A stretch of DNA of 64,000 nucleotides, taken from Kitasatospora herbaricolor (lineage in GTDB: Bacteria > Actinomycetota > Actinomycetes > Streptomycetales > Streptomycetaceae). The first letter of the stretch is position 1, and each line of letters begins with the position of its first letter. A program made the position numbers and the translations under genes. The notes below the pieces were generated by a model. It was not told the DNA's origin. It did no database searches and worked only from the letters and a program-made list of their open reading frames with translations. Below are positions 10,864 through 21,343 of this stretch, piece by piece. The stretch covers positions 992,001-1,056,000 of the forward strand of contig NZ_JAUSVA010000002.1 in assembly GCF_030813695.1 (NCBI RefSeq). The letters run 5' to 3'.

Positions 10864-11312
10864 ACCACCAGCTGCTCGGTGTGCTGCCGCAGCTCGGCGA
10901 GCTTGTGGTGCCAGCCCGCGTTGTTCTGCTCGCGCCGCGCCCGGCGGACGTCCTGGGTGGTGTCCAGGCCCGCGAAGCCGCTCTCCACCATCTGCAGCCT
11001 GGTGACCGCGCCGTCCGGGACGAGGGTGAACTCGACGAGGGTGGAGTTGCCCGCGTCCGGCTCTTCACCGGGGAGCCCCTGCGACCAGCGGTAGGCGAGG
11101 CACCGCGGGGGTTCGACCCGCTCGATCCGGGCCGGGATCGTGCCCTGGCCCAGCCGGTCGAAGACCAGCCGGCCGCCGGGGCGCAGGTCGAGGTCGGCCG
11201 GGGCGCCGCCGCCGAACCAGGTGCCCAGGAACGCCGGGTCGGTGAGCACGGCCCAGACCCGCTCGGGCGGCGCCGCGATGACGATCTCACGCTCGATTCG
11301 GTCAGCGACCAT
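10860..11312 (-). CDS. SRPBCC (AHSA1-like) domain protein
   Basis: 150 residues of the START/Bet v1 fold, AHSA1 subgroup: it opens with IEREIVIAAPPERVWAVLTDP, then FLGTWFGG, and ends with the long helix containing WHHKLAELRQHTEQ. These proteins have a hydrophobic cavity and probably bind a small ligand. In actinobacteria they are very often encoded with an ArsR-type regulator, as here, and the pair may respond to the ligand (inference). The ATG 11312 follows GGGGAGGGG; longer in-frame starts read through the promoter region and are rejected. Confidence 0.88.
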   Translation of the reverse strand: MVADRIEREIVIAAPPERVWAVLTDPAFLGTWFGGGAPADLDLRPGGRLVFDRLGQGTIPARIERVEPPRCLAYRWSQGLPGEEPDAGNSTLVEFTLVPDGAVTRLQMVESGFAGLDTTQDVRRARREQNNAGWHHKLAELRQHTEQLVV

Positions 11313-11368
11313 GCCGTACCCCTCCCCGGAAACGTTGGTTCGATGGTCGCACGATTCCCGACGCAGAC

Positions 11369-11384
11369 GCAACCATCGGGTTGC
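11369..11384 (-). promoter_or_regulatory. Inverted repeat upstream of the SRPBCC-arsR operon
   Basis: GCAACC-ATCG-GGTTGC, a perfect 6-bp dyad with a 4-bp spacer, 57 bases before the SRPBCC start. Position and shape suit an autoregulatory operator for the ArsR-type protein; this is inference. Confidence 0.4.
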
Positions 11385-11454
11385 ATATTCGGCCGCCCGG
11401 GACCCACCCGACCCCACCCGGCCACCGCCCGAACCCCGCGCGCTCCCAGCGCGA

Positions 11455-12387
11455 TCAGTCCAGCAGCAACCGCGTGCCGGGCGGCAGCCCACCCGTCCGG
11501 GCCGCCTCCCGCAGATGCTCCAGCAGGGCGGCCCGCAGCGCGGCGGCGGCCCTGGTCAGCGGCACCTCCCGCCCGTGCGCGACCGCGATGGTCCGCCCCA
11601 GCCCGGTGCCGGAGAAGTGCCTGACGACGAGCCCCGAGTGCGCGGCGACCATCCCCGGCAGCACGGCCGGCCCCAGGCCCGCCCGGACGAACCCCAGCAC
11701 GGCGTCCATCTCACCGCCCTCGACGGCGAAGACCGGCTCGAAACCCGCGGCCCGGCAGGCCTCGATGGTGGTCTCCCGCAGGTCGTAGCCCTCCCGGAAC
11801 ATCACCAGCGGCTGCTCCCGCAGCTCCTCGACCCGGATCCGTGGCCGGCGGCGCGGGCCGGCGCCGGCCGAGACCAGCACCAGTTCCTCGTGCAGCAGCT
11901 CGGTCACCGCGAGGGCCGGGCCGAGCGCCTCGCCGGCCGGCGAGGCGATGATCAGCGCCAGGTCCAGCTCGCCGGCGCCGAGGCTGCGCACCAGGTCCCG
12001 CGAGCCGCCCTCCCTCACCACCAGCGTGACCTCCGGGTACTGGTCCCGGAACCCGCGCAGGACGTCCGGCACCAGGCTGGTGCACAGGCTCGGCGGCGCC
12101 CCGAGCCGGACCCGGCCGCGTCGCAGCCGGACGGTCTCCTGCACGGCCAGCCGGGCGCTCTCGGTGTCGGCCAGGATGCGCCGGGCCAGCGGGAGCAGGG
12201 CGTCGCCGGCGTCGGTCAGGGCGATGTTCCCCCGGGCCCGGTGGAACAGCTCGGCCCCCAACTCCCTCTCCAGCGAGCGGATCTGCTGGGAGAGCGACGG
12301 CTGGGCGACATGCTCGGCCTCGGCCGCCCGGGTGAAGTGCCGGGCGTCGGCGACGGCGACGAAGTAGCGGAGTTGCTGGAGCTGCAC
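11455..12387 (-). CDS. LysR-family transcriptional regulator
   Basis: 310 residues from GTG 12387. The N-terminal winged helix is clear (QLRYFVAVAD, FTRAAEAEHVAQPSLSQQIRSLE, LFHRARGNIALTDAG), followed by a LysR substrate-binding domain. It is divergent from sdhCAB, and the spacer carries a T-N11-A LysR box, so it probably controls sdhCAB and itself in response to a metabolite. Start choice is open: GTG 12396 adds three residues, whereas GTG 12387 has its Shine-Dalgarno-like GGGAGG directly abutting it. A -10-like TATCGT (12400-12395) would start RNA at about 12388, so the mRNA may be leaderless. Confidence 0.9.
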   Translation of the reverse strand: MQLQQLRYFVAVADARHFTRAAEAEHVAQPSLSQQIRSLERELGAELFHRARGNIALTDAGDALLPLARRILADTESARLAVQETVRLRRGRVRLGAPPSLCTSLVPDVLRGFRDQYPEVTLVVREGGSRDLVRSLGAGELDLALIIASPAGEALGPALAVTELLHEELVLVSAGAGPRRRPRIRVEELREQPLVMFREGYDLRETTIEACRAAGFEPVFAVEGGEMDAVLGFVRAGLGPAVLPGMVAAHSGLVVRHFSGTGLGRTIAVAHGREVPLTRAAAALRAALLEHLREAARTGGLPPGTRLLLD

Positions 12388-12397
12388 ACCTCCCACG

Positions 12398-12412
12398 ATA
12401 GGCCAGGGCTAT
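12398..12412. promoter_or_regulatory. LysR box between lysR and sdhC
   Basis: ATAGGCCAGGGCTAT: ATAG-N7-CTAT, with the T-N11-A spacing expected of LysR-type binding sites. It overlaps the predicted lysR -10 and lies about 59 bases upstream of the sdhC start, as expected for a regulator that represses itself and controls the divergent operon. Confidence 0.6.
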
Positions 12413-12470
12413 GGTCACCAGCCGCAGCATGTCTTGGACGCACCGTCCGGCGGTTCCTACCGTGGTCGGT

Positions 12471-13171
12471 ATGGCACAGGCGACTCGGACGGGCCGTAAA
12501 CCGTCCACTCTGGAGACCCTCTGGCGGTCGACCGTCGGCAAGAAGGCGGTGATGGCCGTCAGCGGACTGGTCATGCTGCTCTACCTCGTCTTCCACATGC
12601 TCGGGAACCTCAAGGTCTTCTTCGGCCCCGACGACATCAACGGGTACGCGGCCTGGCTGCGCACCCTCGGGCAGCCGTTCCTCGGGCACGGCTGGTTCCT
12701 CTGGATCGCCCGCCTCGGGCTGCTGGCGGCCGTCGGCCTGCACGGCGTGGCCGCCTACCAGCTGAGCCGTCGCGACCTCGCCGCCCGGCCGACCGGGTAC
12801 GCGCACCGCCGGCGGCGGGCGAGCTACGCGACCCGCACCATGCGCTGGGGCGGGATCATCCTGGCCCTGTTCATCGTCTGGCACATCCTCGACCTGACCA
12901 CCCTCACCGTGAACCCGCGCGCCGAGGAGGGGCACCCGTACCAGAACATCGTGGCCTCGTTCTCGCAGTGGTACAGCTGCGTGATCTACATCGTGGCGAT
13001 GCTGGCCGTCGGGCTGCACATCCGGCACGGCTTCTGGAGCGCCGCCCAGACCCTGGGCGCCAACAACGCCCGCCGGGACCGCGCGCTCAAGGCCACCGCC
13101 AACGGCCTGGCCCTGGTGCTGACCGCCGGCTTCCTGTCCGTACCCGTGGCCGTCATGACCGGAGTGGTGAG

Positions 13172-13175
<4 letters not shown>
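12471..13175 (+). CDS. sdhC: Succinate dehydrogenase cytochrome b subunit
   Basis: 234 residues with five hydrophobic segments. It is the single-subunit membrane anchor of the B-type complex II; no sdhD is present. Histidines in the membrane (His42 in [10 protein letters not shown], His91 in VGLHGVAAY, His138 in FIVWHILDL) are candidate ligands for heme b. It binds quinone and anchors SdhA and SdhB on the cytoplasmic face. It is first in the operon; its TGA overlaps the TTG of sdhA. The ATG at 12471 lacks a strong ribosome-binding site (only CGTGG upstream). Confidence 0.92.
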
Positions 13176-15186
<2,011 letters not shown>

Positions 15187-15190
<4 letters not shown>

Positions 15191-15921
15191 ACCTCACCCT
15201 GCGGATCTGGCGCCAGGCGGGCCCCGACACCGCCGGCTCGATGACCACCTACCAGGTCGGCGGCATCAGCCCCGACATGTCCTTCCTGGAGATGCTGGAC
15301 ACCCTCAACGAGGAGCTGATCCTGCGCGGCGACACCCCCGTCGCCTTCGACCACGACTGCCGCGAGGGCATCTGCGGCGCCTGCGGCATGGTCATCAACG
15401 GCCGGGCGCACGGCCCGGAGCGGACCACCACCTGCCAGCTGCACATGCGGCACTTCGAGGACGGCGACACCATCGACGTGGAGCCCTGGCGGGCCGCCGC
15501 GTTCCCGGTGGTCAAGGACCTGGTGGTGGACCGCTCGGCCTTCGACCGGATCATCGGCTCAGGCGGGTACATCACCGCCCCCACCGGCAGCGCCCCCGAG
15601 GCGCACGCCACGCCCGTCCCCAAGGAGGCCGCCGACACCGCCTTCGAGCACGCCGAGTGCATCGGCTGCGGCGCCTGCGTGGCCGCCTGCCCGAACGGGT
15701 CGGCGATGCTCTTCACCTCCGCCAAAGTGGTGCACCTGAACGTGCTGCCGCAGGGCGCGCCGGAGCGGAGCAGCCGGGTGCGGTCGATGGTGGAGGCGAT
15801 GGACAGCGAGGGCTTCGGTGGCTGCACCAACACCGGCGAGTGCGCCACCGCCTGCCCCAAGGGCATCCCGTTGCCGAGCATCGCGGCGATGAACCGCGAG
15901 TACCTGCGCAGCCTGCGGTAG
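15187..15921 (+). CDS. sdhB: Succinate dehydrogenase iron-sulfur subunit
   Basis: 244 residues. The N-terminal ferredoxin domain has the [2Fe-2S] cysteines in [12 protein letters not shown] plus TTTCQL. The C-terminal domain has [17 protein letters not shown] and [16 protein letters not shown] for the [4Fe-4S] and [3Fe-4S] clusters, so all three centres are intact. It passes electrons from the SdhA flavin to quinone in SdhC. The ATG overlaps the sdhA stop (ATGA). It is the last gene of sdhCAB. Confidence 0.96.
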
Positions 15922-15963
15922 CCGGGCCCCGGCGGACGGCCGACCGCGGTCCGCCGGTCCGCC

Positions 15964-16011
15964 GGTGCGCGGGTGCGCGGGTGCGCGGGTGCGCGGGTGC
16001 GCGGGTGCGCG
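15964..16011. repeat. 8-bp tandem repeat, six copies
   Basis: Six perfect copies of GGTGCGCG between sdhB and the next gene. No CRISPR-like spacers. It is a likely length-variable locus; any function is unknown. Confidence 0.85.
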
Positions 16012-16067
16012 GCGACGCGGTCCCGGCGGTCCGCCGGGTCCCGCCCGCCGGCGCCTAGGCTGGGCCC

Positions 16068-16751
16068 GTGAACGTCATCATCTTCGGTGCGACCGGCATG
16101 ATCGGCCGGGCCGTCCTGCGCGAGTGCCTGCGGGACGACTCCGTCGAAAGCGTCCTGACGATCGGGCGGACGCCGCTCGGCCTGGCGCACCGCAAACTGC
16201 GGGACGTCCTCCAGCCGGACCCGTCCGACCTCGGCGCGCCGGACCTCGGCCTGGCCGGCTACGACGCGTGCTTCTTCTGCCTGGGCGTCTCCTCGGTCGG
16301 GATGAAGGAGGACGCGTACCGGCGGATCACCTACGACCTGACGCTCAAGGTGGCCCGCACGCTGGCCGCCGCCAACCCCGCGCTGACTTTCGTCTACGTC
16401 TCGGGCGAGGGCACCGACAGCACCGAGCGGGGCCGCTCGATGTGGGCCAGGGTCAAGGGCCGGACCGAGAACGAGCTGCTGCGGCTGCCGTTCCAGGCGT
16501 ACATGGTCCGGCCCGGCATCGTGGCGCCGCAGCACGGGGTGGTCTCCAAGACCCGGCTCTACCGGACGGTCTACGCGGTGGCCGGGCCGCTGCTGCTCCT
16601 GCTCCGCAAGGTGGCGCCGAACCTGGTCAACACCGGCGACCAGCTCGGCCGCGCCATGATCGCCCTGGCCACGCCGGGCGTGGATCCCGGCACCCGGATC
16701 CTGCGCCCCAAGGACATCAACCGTCTCGCCGGGGCCGATCCGGCAGCCTGA
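16068..16751 (+). CDS. NAD(P)-binding Rossmann-fold protein
   Basis: 227 residues with an atypical short-chain dehydrogenase fold. The nucleotide loop is IIFGATGMIGRAVL at residues 4-17 and an FVYVSGEGTDS strand follows; the conserved YxxxK pair is not obvious, as in the HTATIP2/epimerase-like group. A C-terminal hydrophobic stretch AGPLLLLLRKVAP is typical of these NAD(P)H-binding proteins. The reaction is unknown. GTG 16068 is the only reasonable start. Nothing in the context suggests a pathway. Confidence 0.8.
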   Translation: MNVIIFGATGMIGRAVLRECLRDDSVESVLTIGRTPLGLAHRKLRDVLQPDPSDLGAPDLGLAGYDACFFCLGVSSVGMKEDAYRRITYDLTLKVARTLAAANPALTFVYVSGEGTDSTERGRSMWARVKGRTENELLRLPFQAYMVRPGIVAPQHGVVSKTRLYRTVYAVAGPLLLLLRKVAPNLVNTGDQLGRAMIALATPGVDPGTRILRPKDINRLAGADPAA

Positions 16752-16961
16752 TCCCCGGCGTACCCCGCCCGGCGGACGGCAGGCGCCCCGGCGCCGGCCG
16801 GTCCGGTTCGCGGCGGCACGGATTGCCGCGGAGGTGCAGCCGGCACGTTCCGCCTGCTCTGCGGCGGGCCGGGCGCCGCTCCGTCTGCTCGTCGACAGCC
16901 ACCGGCTGCTCGCGGTGGGTCCGCCCCCGCGGTGCCTGAAGGCACTCCGCCCGGTCCCATG

Positions 16962-16999
16962 TGTGGGGCGGCGCCCTGTCGGGCAGACGCCGCCCCACA
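16962..16999 (+). terminator. Hairpin before the MFS gene
   Basis: Perfect 12-bp stem (16962-16973 and 16988-16999, 14-base loop). It ends 31 bases before the MFS start, so it may stop read-through from the upstream gene or act in the MFS leader. Confidence 0.55.
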
Positions 17000-17030
17000 G
17001 CCGGGACACGCACGGGTACGGAGGTCCGTC

Positions 17031-18548
17031 ATGGCCGCATCGCAGAATCCACCGACGCGCCGGGAGCACGAAGGCAAGCCGTCTACGGCGGACGCCGATG
17101 TCGTCGAGACCTCGGTGCCGGCGCGGCTCGACCGGTTGCCGTGGTCCCGCTGGCACTGGCGCATCGTGATCGGCCTGGGCACCGTCTGGATCCTGGACGG
17201 CCTCGAAGTCACGATCGTCGGCAACATCGCCGGCCGGCTCGCCGAGTCGGGCAGCGGGATCAGCATCTCCACCGCGCAGGTCACCACCATGGCGGCCGCG
17301 ATCTACGTGGCGGGCGCCTGCAGCGGGGCGCTGTTCTTCGGCTGGCTCACCGACCGGCTGGGCCGCAAGAAGCTGTTCATGATCACGCTGGCGGTGTACC
17401 TGGCCGCGACGGCCCTGACCGCCTTCTCCTGGAGCGCCTGGTTCTTCTTCGTCTGCCGCTTCTTCACCGGGTTCGGCATCGGCGGCGAGTACGCGGCGAT
17501 CAACTCGGCGATCGACGAGCTCATCCCCGCGCGGGTCCGCGGGCGGATCGACCTGATCATCAACGGGAGCTTCTGGATCGGCGCCGCGATCGGCGCGTTC
17601 GCCTCCATCGCCCTGCTGAACACCGCCCTGTTCGCCACCGACATCGGCTGGCGGCTCGCCTTCGGCATCGGGGTGGTGCTCGGGCTGGTGATCCTGCTGG
17701 TCCGCCGGCACGTCCCGGAGAGCCCCCGGTGGCTGATCACCAGCGGCCGGGCCGAGGAGGCGGAGCGGCTGGTCACGGACGTGGAGCGGACCATCGAACG
17801 GGAGACCGGCGAGAGCCTCCCCGCGGTCACCGAGAAGGCCATCCGGATCCGGCCGCGGGGGCCACTGGGATTCGTCACCATCGCCAGGACCGTCACCACC
17901 CGCTACCCCCGGCGCACCGTGCTGGGGCTGGCGCTCTTCGTCGGCCAGGCGTTCCTCTACAACTCGGTCACCTTCGGGTACGCCGTCATCCTCACCACCT
18001 TCTTCGACGTTCCGGAGGGCGACACCGGCTACTACTTCGCGGTGATCGCGGTCGGCAACTTCTTCGGCCCCCTGCTGCTGGGCCACCTGTTCGACTCGGT
18101 GGGCCGCAAGCCCATGATCGCCGGCTGCTACATCGGCTCGGGAGCCCTGCTGTTCGGCACGGCGTACCTCTTCGACCAGGGTTCGTTGAGTGCCGGCACG
18201 ATGACCGCCTGCTGGACGGCCGTCCTCTTCCTCGCCTCGGCCGGTGCGAGCGCCGCCTACCTGACGGTCAGCGAGATCTTCCCGCTGGAGACCAGGGCGC
18301 TGTGCATCGCCTTCTTCTACGCGATCGGGACGGCGATCGGCGGCATCAGCGGGCCGTTGCTCTTCAACGGGCTGGTCAGCAGCGGAAAGCCGTCCGACAC
18401 GACGCTCGCGTTCTGCATCGGGGCGGGGCTGATGGTGGCGGCCGGCCTGGTCGAGGCGGCGATCGGGGTGAAGGCGGAGCGGCGGAGCCTGGAATCGCTG
18501 GCGGCGCCGCTCAGCGAGGTCAAGGAGCCCGTGCCGGCTGCGTCCTGA
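17031..18548 (+). CDS. MFS transporter, sugar-porter-like
   Basis: 505 residues with 12 predicted membrane helices. The loop 2-3 signature is seen in [13 protein letters not shown], its second-half counterpart in [13 protein letters not shown], and the helix 4-5 block [15 protein letters not shown] is typical of sugar-porter or organic-acid MFS carriers. A hydrophilic tail of about 50 residues precedes helix 1. It is probably a proton-linked importer; the substrate is not deducible. GGAGGT at 17020-17025 supports the ATG. It is monocistronic and flanked by hairpins on both sides. Confidence 0.9.
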   Translation: MAASQNPPTRREHEGKPSTADADVVETSVPARLDRLPWSRWHWRIVIGLGTVWILDGLEVTIVGNIAGRLAESGSGISISTAQVTTMAAAIYVAGACSGALFFGWLTDRLGRKKLFMITLAVYLAATALTAFSWSAWFFFVCRFFTGFGIGGEYAAINSAIDELIPARVRGRIDLIINGSFWIGAAIGAFASIALLNTALFATDIGWRLAFGIGVVLGLVILLVRRHVPESPRWLITSGRAEEAERLVTDVERTIERETGESLPAVTEKAIRIRPRGPLGFVTIARTVTTRYPRRTVLGLALFVGQAFLYNSVTFGYAVILTTFFDVPEGDTGYYFAVIAVGNFFGPLLLGHLFDSVGRKPMIAGCYIGSGALLFGTAYLFDQGSLSAGTMTACWTAVLFLASAGASAAYLTVSEIFPLETRALCIAFFYAIGTAIGGISGPLLFNGLVSSGKPSDTTLAFCIGAGLMVAAGLVEAAIGVKAERRSLESLAAPLSEVKEPVPAAS

Positions 18549-18552
18549 CCGC

Positions 18553-18608
18553 CCCGTCGGCCACCTGCCGGGCACCCGCCACCGGGTCCTCGGCAGGTGG
18601 CCGACGGG
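18553..18608 (+). terminator. Hairpin terminator after the MFS gene
   Basis: Perfect 18-bp stem (18553-18570 and 18591-18608, 20-base loop) beginning four bases after the MFS stop. Confidence 0.8.
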
Positions 18609-18782
18609 TCCACGGTGGATGGCCGGCGGATGCGCCGCTGCCCCATCGGGCAGGCCGGACTGCCCGAACGGGCACCCGGAGCCGGCGCCCGCAACCGACT
18701 GCCGGTGATCACGTGTCCTCCGCACCGACATCATCGTTCGGGGCGCGCCGAAGCCCTGCACTCTTCTCCGGGAGGAGAACTC

Positions 18783-19475
18783 ATGCACGTCCGCCGGGTT
18801 CCGTTCACCGTCGCCGCCGTACTCGCCGCCGGACTCGCCCTGACCGCCTGCGACAGCGGGGAGAAGAGCCCGGCCGCGGCGCCGGCCGCCGGTGCGCCGG
18901 CACCGACGGCCGGCGGCGCGGCGGCCCCCTCGGCGCCGGCCGGGAGCGCGGCGGGCAAGCCGGCGGGTGACGCGTCGGCGGCCCCCAGGACGTCCGGGTC
19001 GGCGGCCCCGGCCGGCGCCCGGTGCACCGCCGCCGACCTGGAGCTCAGTGTCCTCGGCCCGGACCTGGTCGCGGACGGGAAGCAGCCCGCCTACGCGTCG
19101 CTGCACGTGGTCAACGTCTCGGCCCGCACCTGCACGCTGACCGGCTTCCCCGGGATCCAGGTCACCGACGACGCCGGACGTGGCGCCGCGCCGCTGACCG
19201 CCGAACGCAACACCGGGTTCCCGGTGGCCGCGGTGACGCTCAAGCCGAAGCAGCTCGCCAACGCCAACCTGCAGTACAGCAACGTCAACCCGGAGGGCTC
19301 GCCGTCCGGGCGCCGGGTCTGCGCGGTGACCGCCGCCAAGGTCCAGGTGATCCTGCCGGACGAGACGCAGGCCAAGCAGGTCAAGGTGACCGGCGGCGTC
19401 GACAACAACACCCTCAACATCTGCGGGAAGCTCTCGGTCCAGCCCTTCCAGGGCGTTCCGGGCAGCAACGGCTAG
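18783..19475 (+). CDS. DUF4232 lipoprotein
   Basis: 230 residues. A lipoprotein signal ends at LALTAC (Cys23), followed by an Ala/Pro/Gly-rich linker to about residue 78, then a DUF4232 domain starting CTAADLELSV and containing VNVSARTCTLTGFPGIQ, with four cysteines that can form two disulfides. Such proteins are common secreted lipoproteins of Streptomyces and mycobacteria with no known role. Its TAG stop (19473-19475) is part of the target duplication of the adjacent IS element, so the protein is intact but its native 3' flank has been moved to beyond 20546. Confidence 0.9.
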   Translation: MHVRRVPFTVAAVLAAGLALTACDSGEKSPAAAPAAGAPAPTAGGAAAPSAPAGSAAGKPAGDASAAPRTSGSAAPAGARCTAADLELSVLGPDLVADGKQPAYASLHVVNVSARTCTLTGFPGIQVTDDAGRGAAPLTAERNTGFPVAAVTLKPKQLANANLQYSNVNPEGSPSGRRVCAVTAAKVQVILPDETQAKQVKVTGGVDNNTLNICGKLSVQPFQGVPGSNG

Positions 19476-19476
19476 A
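19471..19476. repeat. Target-site duplication, left copy (GCTAGA)
   Basis: GCTAGA flanks the IS on its left; the matching copy is at 20541-20546. It contains the stop codons of both the DUF4232 gene (+) and the transposase (-). Confidence 0.85.
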
Positions 19477-20425
19477 TGTCCTGACCCGTGAGGTTGGGGA
19501 CGCGGCTGGCGGGTGGTTTGCCTGCGAGTGCGGTGTGTCCGCGGTGGTGATTGTAGGTGTGGAGCCAGGCGGGGTAGGCGTCGCGTCGTTCCTGTTCGGT
19601 GCGGTAGGGCTGTGCGTAGGCCCATTCGTCGAGCAGGGTGCGGTTGAAGCGTTCGACCTTGCCGTTGGTCTGGGGCCGGTAGGGCCGGGTTCGCTTGTGG
19701 GCGATCCCGGCCGAGACCAGGAGTTCGCGCCAGAGGTGGGACTTGTAGCAGGAACCGTTGTCGGTCATCACGCGCTGGACGGTGATCCCGGCCTGGGCGA
19801 AGAAGTCCTGGGCGCGGGTCCAGAAGGCGGTGGCGGTCTCCTTGCGCTCATCGGGCAGGATCTCGCTGTAGGCCAGGCGGGAATGGTCGTCGACGGCGTT
19901 GTGCAGGTAGCTGTAGCCAGCGCCGGAGCTGTTCTTCTTCCCGGCGGGGCGGCCCAGCACCCGGTGGCCGCCGCCGTCGGGGATGTTGCCGAGCTTCTTG
20001 ATGTCGACGTGGACCAACTCACCTGGAGTGCAACGCTCGTAGCGGCGCACAGGCCGGCCGGTGGCGCGATCGAGGTGGGCCAGGTGGGCGAGCCGGTAGC
20101 GGGTCAGGACGCGGTGCACGGTGGCCGGGTTGAGGTGCAGGAGGTAGGCGATGCGGGCCGGTCCCCAGCGTCGCAGGACGCGGATCTTGATGATCCGCCG
20201 CTCGGTGCGGGTCGGGGTCCGGTGCGGGCTGTGGTGCGGGCGGCTGGAGCGGTCGCTCATGCCGGCCTCGCCGTGGGCGCGGTAGCGGTCGGCCCAGCGT
20301 TTGGCCGTGGTCGGCGAGACCTGGAAGCGCTCGGCGGCCCGCCGAAGCGGCCATCCGTCCTCGACCACGCAGCGGGCCAGGCGCAGGCGTCCGGTCTCGG
20401 TCAGCGGTGCGTTACGGTGTGGCAT
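19472..20425 (-). CDS. IS481-family transposase
   Basis: 317 residues. The N-terminal helix-turn-helix region (LRRAAERFQVSPTTAKRWADRY) is followed by an integrase core with the DDE residues: Asp in VHVDIKKLG, Asp in VMTDNGSCY and Glu in TNGKVERFNRTL. It cuts and joins the IS ends. The ATG 20425 is preceded by GAAAGG, which lies within an inverted repeat that can hide it. Oddity: the frame runs off the element and its TAG stop is completed by the target duplication. No frameshift or internal stop is seen, so it appears active. Confidence 0.94.
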   Translation of the reverse strand: MPHRNAPLTETGRLRLARCVVEDGWPLRRAAERFQVSPTTAKRWADRYRAHGEAGMSDRSSRPHHSPHRTPTRTERRIIKIRVLRRWGPARIAYLLHLNPATVHRVLTRYRLAHLAHLDRATGRPVRRYERCTPGELVHVDIKKLGNIPDGGGHRVLGRPAGKKNSSGAGYSYLHNAVDDHSRLAYSEILPDERKETATAFWTRAQDFFAQAGITVQRVMTDNGSCYKSHLWRELLVSAGIAHKRTRPYRPQTNGKVERFNRTLLDEWAYAQPYRTEQERRDAYPAWLHTYNHHRGHTALAGKPPASRVPNLTGQDI

Positions 20426-20540
20426 GAGGGCCTTTCTGGCGCTGGTGCAGATGTCGCAATCCACACCGAGCCAGAAGGCCCTCACTCATTTCAAGATCAC
20501 CACGCCGTGAGTCGTGTCACCAACCTCCGTGGTCAGTACA
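19477..20540 (-). mobile_element. IS481-family insertion sequence, 1064 bp
   Basis: A complete element: one DDE transposase gene, imperfect terminal inverted repeats (left end starts TGTCCTGACC, right end complement TGTACTGACC; 20 of the first 25 positions agree) and a 6-bp target duplication GCTAGA on both sides. It lies exactly at the stop codon of the DUF4232 gene without destroying it. Intact ends and transposase suggest recent insertion. Removing the element and one GCTAGA restores a continuous sequence. Confidence 0.93.
20426..20483 (-). promoter_or_regulatory. Hairpin sequestering the transposase ribosome-binding site
   Basis: In the transposase mRNA, GAGGGCCTTCTGGC (complement of about 20470-20483) can pair with GCCAGAAAGGCCCTC (complement of about 20426-20440), with one unpaired base. 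The second arm includes the AGAAAGG site and ends just before the ATG, which would limit translation of transcripts entering from outside. Confidence 0.55.
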
Positions 20541-20546
20541 GCTAGA
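20541..20546. repeat. Target-site duplication, right copy (GCTAGA)
   Basis: Right copy of the 6-bp duplication made by the IS481 element; see 19471-19476. Confidence 0.85.
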
Positions 20547-20789
20547 CCGTCCGTCCTGGGCCGCCCGGGCCCCCGGCCACGCGCCGGGGCGGGGCCGTTC
20601 CGGTGGTTGCCGCCCGCGGGCGGCATGTCCGGGGCGGCCCGGCACCGGGCCCGTGGTGCGCTGGTGGCGTTCACCGCCCCATCGACGTCCCCTTCGACGC
20701 CCCGGCGGCGTCCCCGCAGCGGCGACGCGGAGCGGCGGGAGCCGGCGGGTGCAGGGGCGGCCCCGCGACGAGATGAAGGAGAGAGCCCG

Positions 20790-21089
20790 ATGAGTGAGGT
20801 CGCACTGCTCGCCAGGATCGAAGCCCGGCCCGAGTACGCCGACGCGGTGGCGGCGATGCTGCGGGACGCCCTGGAGCTGGCCCGGCAGGAGACCGGGACG
20901 GTCACCTGGTTCGCGTTCCGCGAGAACGACACCACCTTCGGGATCTTCGACACCTTCGCCGACGACCAGGGCCGTGACGCCCACCTGCGGGGGCGGATCG
21001 CCGAGGCCCTGATGTCCGTCGCCGGCACCCATCTCGCCTCGCCCCCGGACATCCGGAAGGTCGCCGTGCTGGCGAGCAAGCTCCCCTGA
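20790..21089 (+). CDS. Antibiotic biosynthesis monooxygenase (ABM) family protein
   Basis: 99 residues of the dimeric alpha/beta ABM fold: VALLARIEARPEYADAV, then QETGTVTWFAFREND and FGIFDTFADDQGRDAHL, matching the pattern of YgiN-like quinol monooxygenases. Members act without metal or flavin on quinols or aromatic polyketides, or serve other small-molecule roles. AAGGAG at 20776-20781 supports the ATG. Monocistronic. The upstream 240 bases down to the IS contain the displaced 3' flank of the DUF4232 gene and no other gene that I can see. Confidence 0.85.
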   Translation: MSEVALLARIEARPEYADAVAAMLRDALELARQETGTVTWFAFRENDTTFGIFDTFADDQGRDAHLRGRIAEALMSVAGTHLASPPDIRKVAVLASKLP

Positions 21090-21125
21090 CAGGGCGCCAG
21101 GGCGCGGGCGGCCCGGTCGCCGCAC

Positions 21126-21162
21126 GACGGGTCCGGCGGGCGCGACCGCCGCCGGGCCCGTC
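21126..21162 (+). terminator. Hairpin terminator after the ABM gene
   Basis: 14-bp stem with one T-G wobble (21126-21139 and 21149-21162, 9-base loop). Confidence 0.7.
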
Positions 21163-21343
21163 CGCACGCCCCCTCCCGGAGCCCGCCCACGCCGTCGTCG
21201 CGGCCACCCGGGCACCGCGCTCCGGGCCGCTGCCGACCGCCGCTTGGGTGATCCACCCGTCCACGTTCTATTGTTGCCGCGCGGTCGAACCGCGGCCGGG
21301 CGGCCGGACGCGGCGCAGGCGGCCGTGGACCGAAGGGGTGGAC

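Noticed and set aside
10860..11492. Longer SRPBCC protein starting at 11492
   Set aside because: The extra 60 residues read through the promoter and the GCAACC dyad, and the ribosome-binding site supports 11312.
15964..16011. CRISPR array
   Set aside because: The repeats are 8 bp with no spacers and no cas genes are nearby.
15249..19625. Long minus-strand open frame of over 1400 codons opposite sdhB, the MFS gene and the lipoprotein gene
   Set aside because: High-GC artefact; the plus strand holds well-supported genes with ribosome-binding sites.
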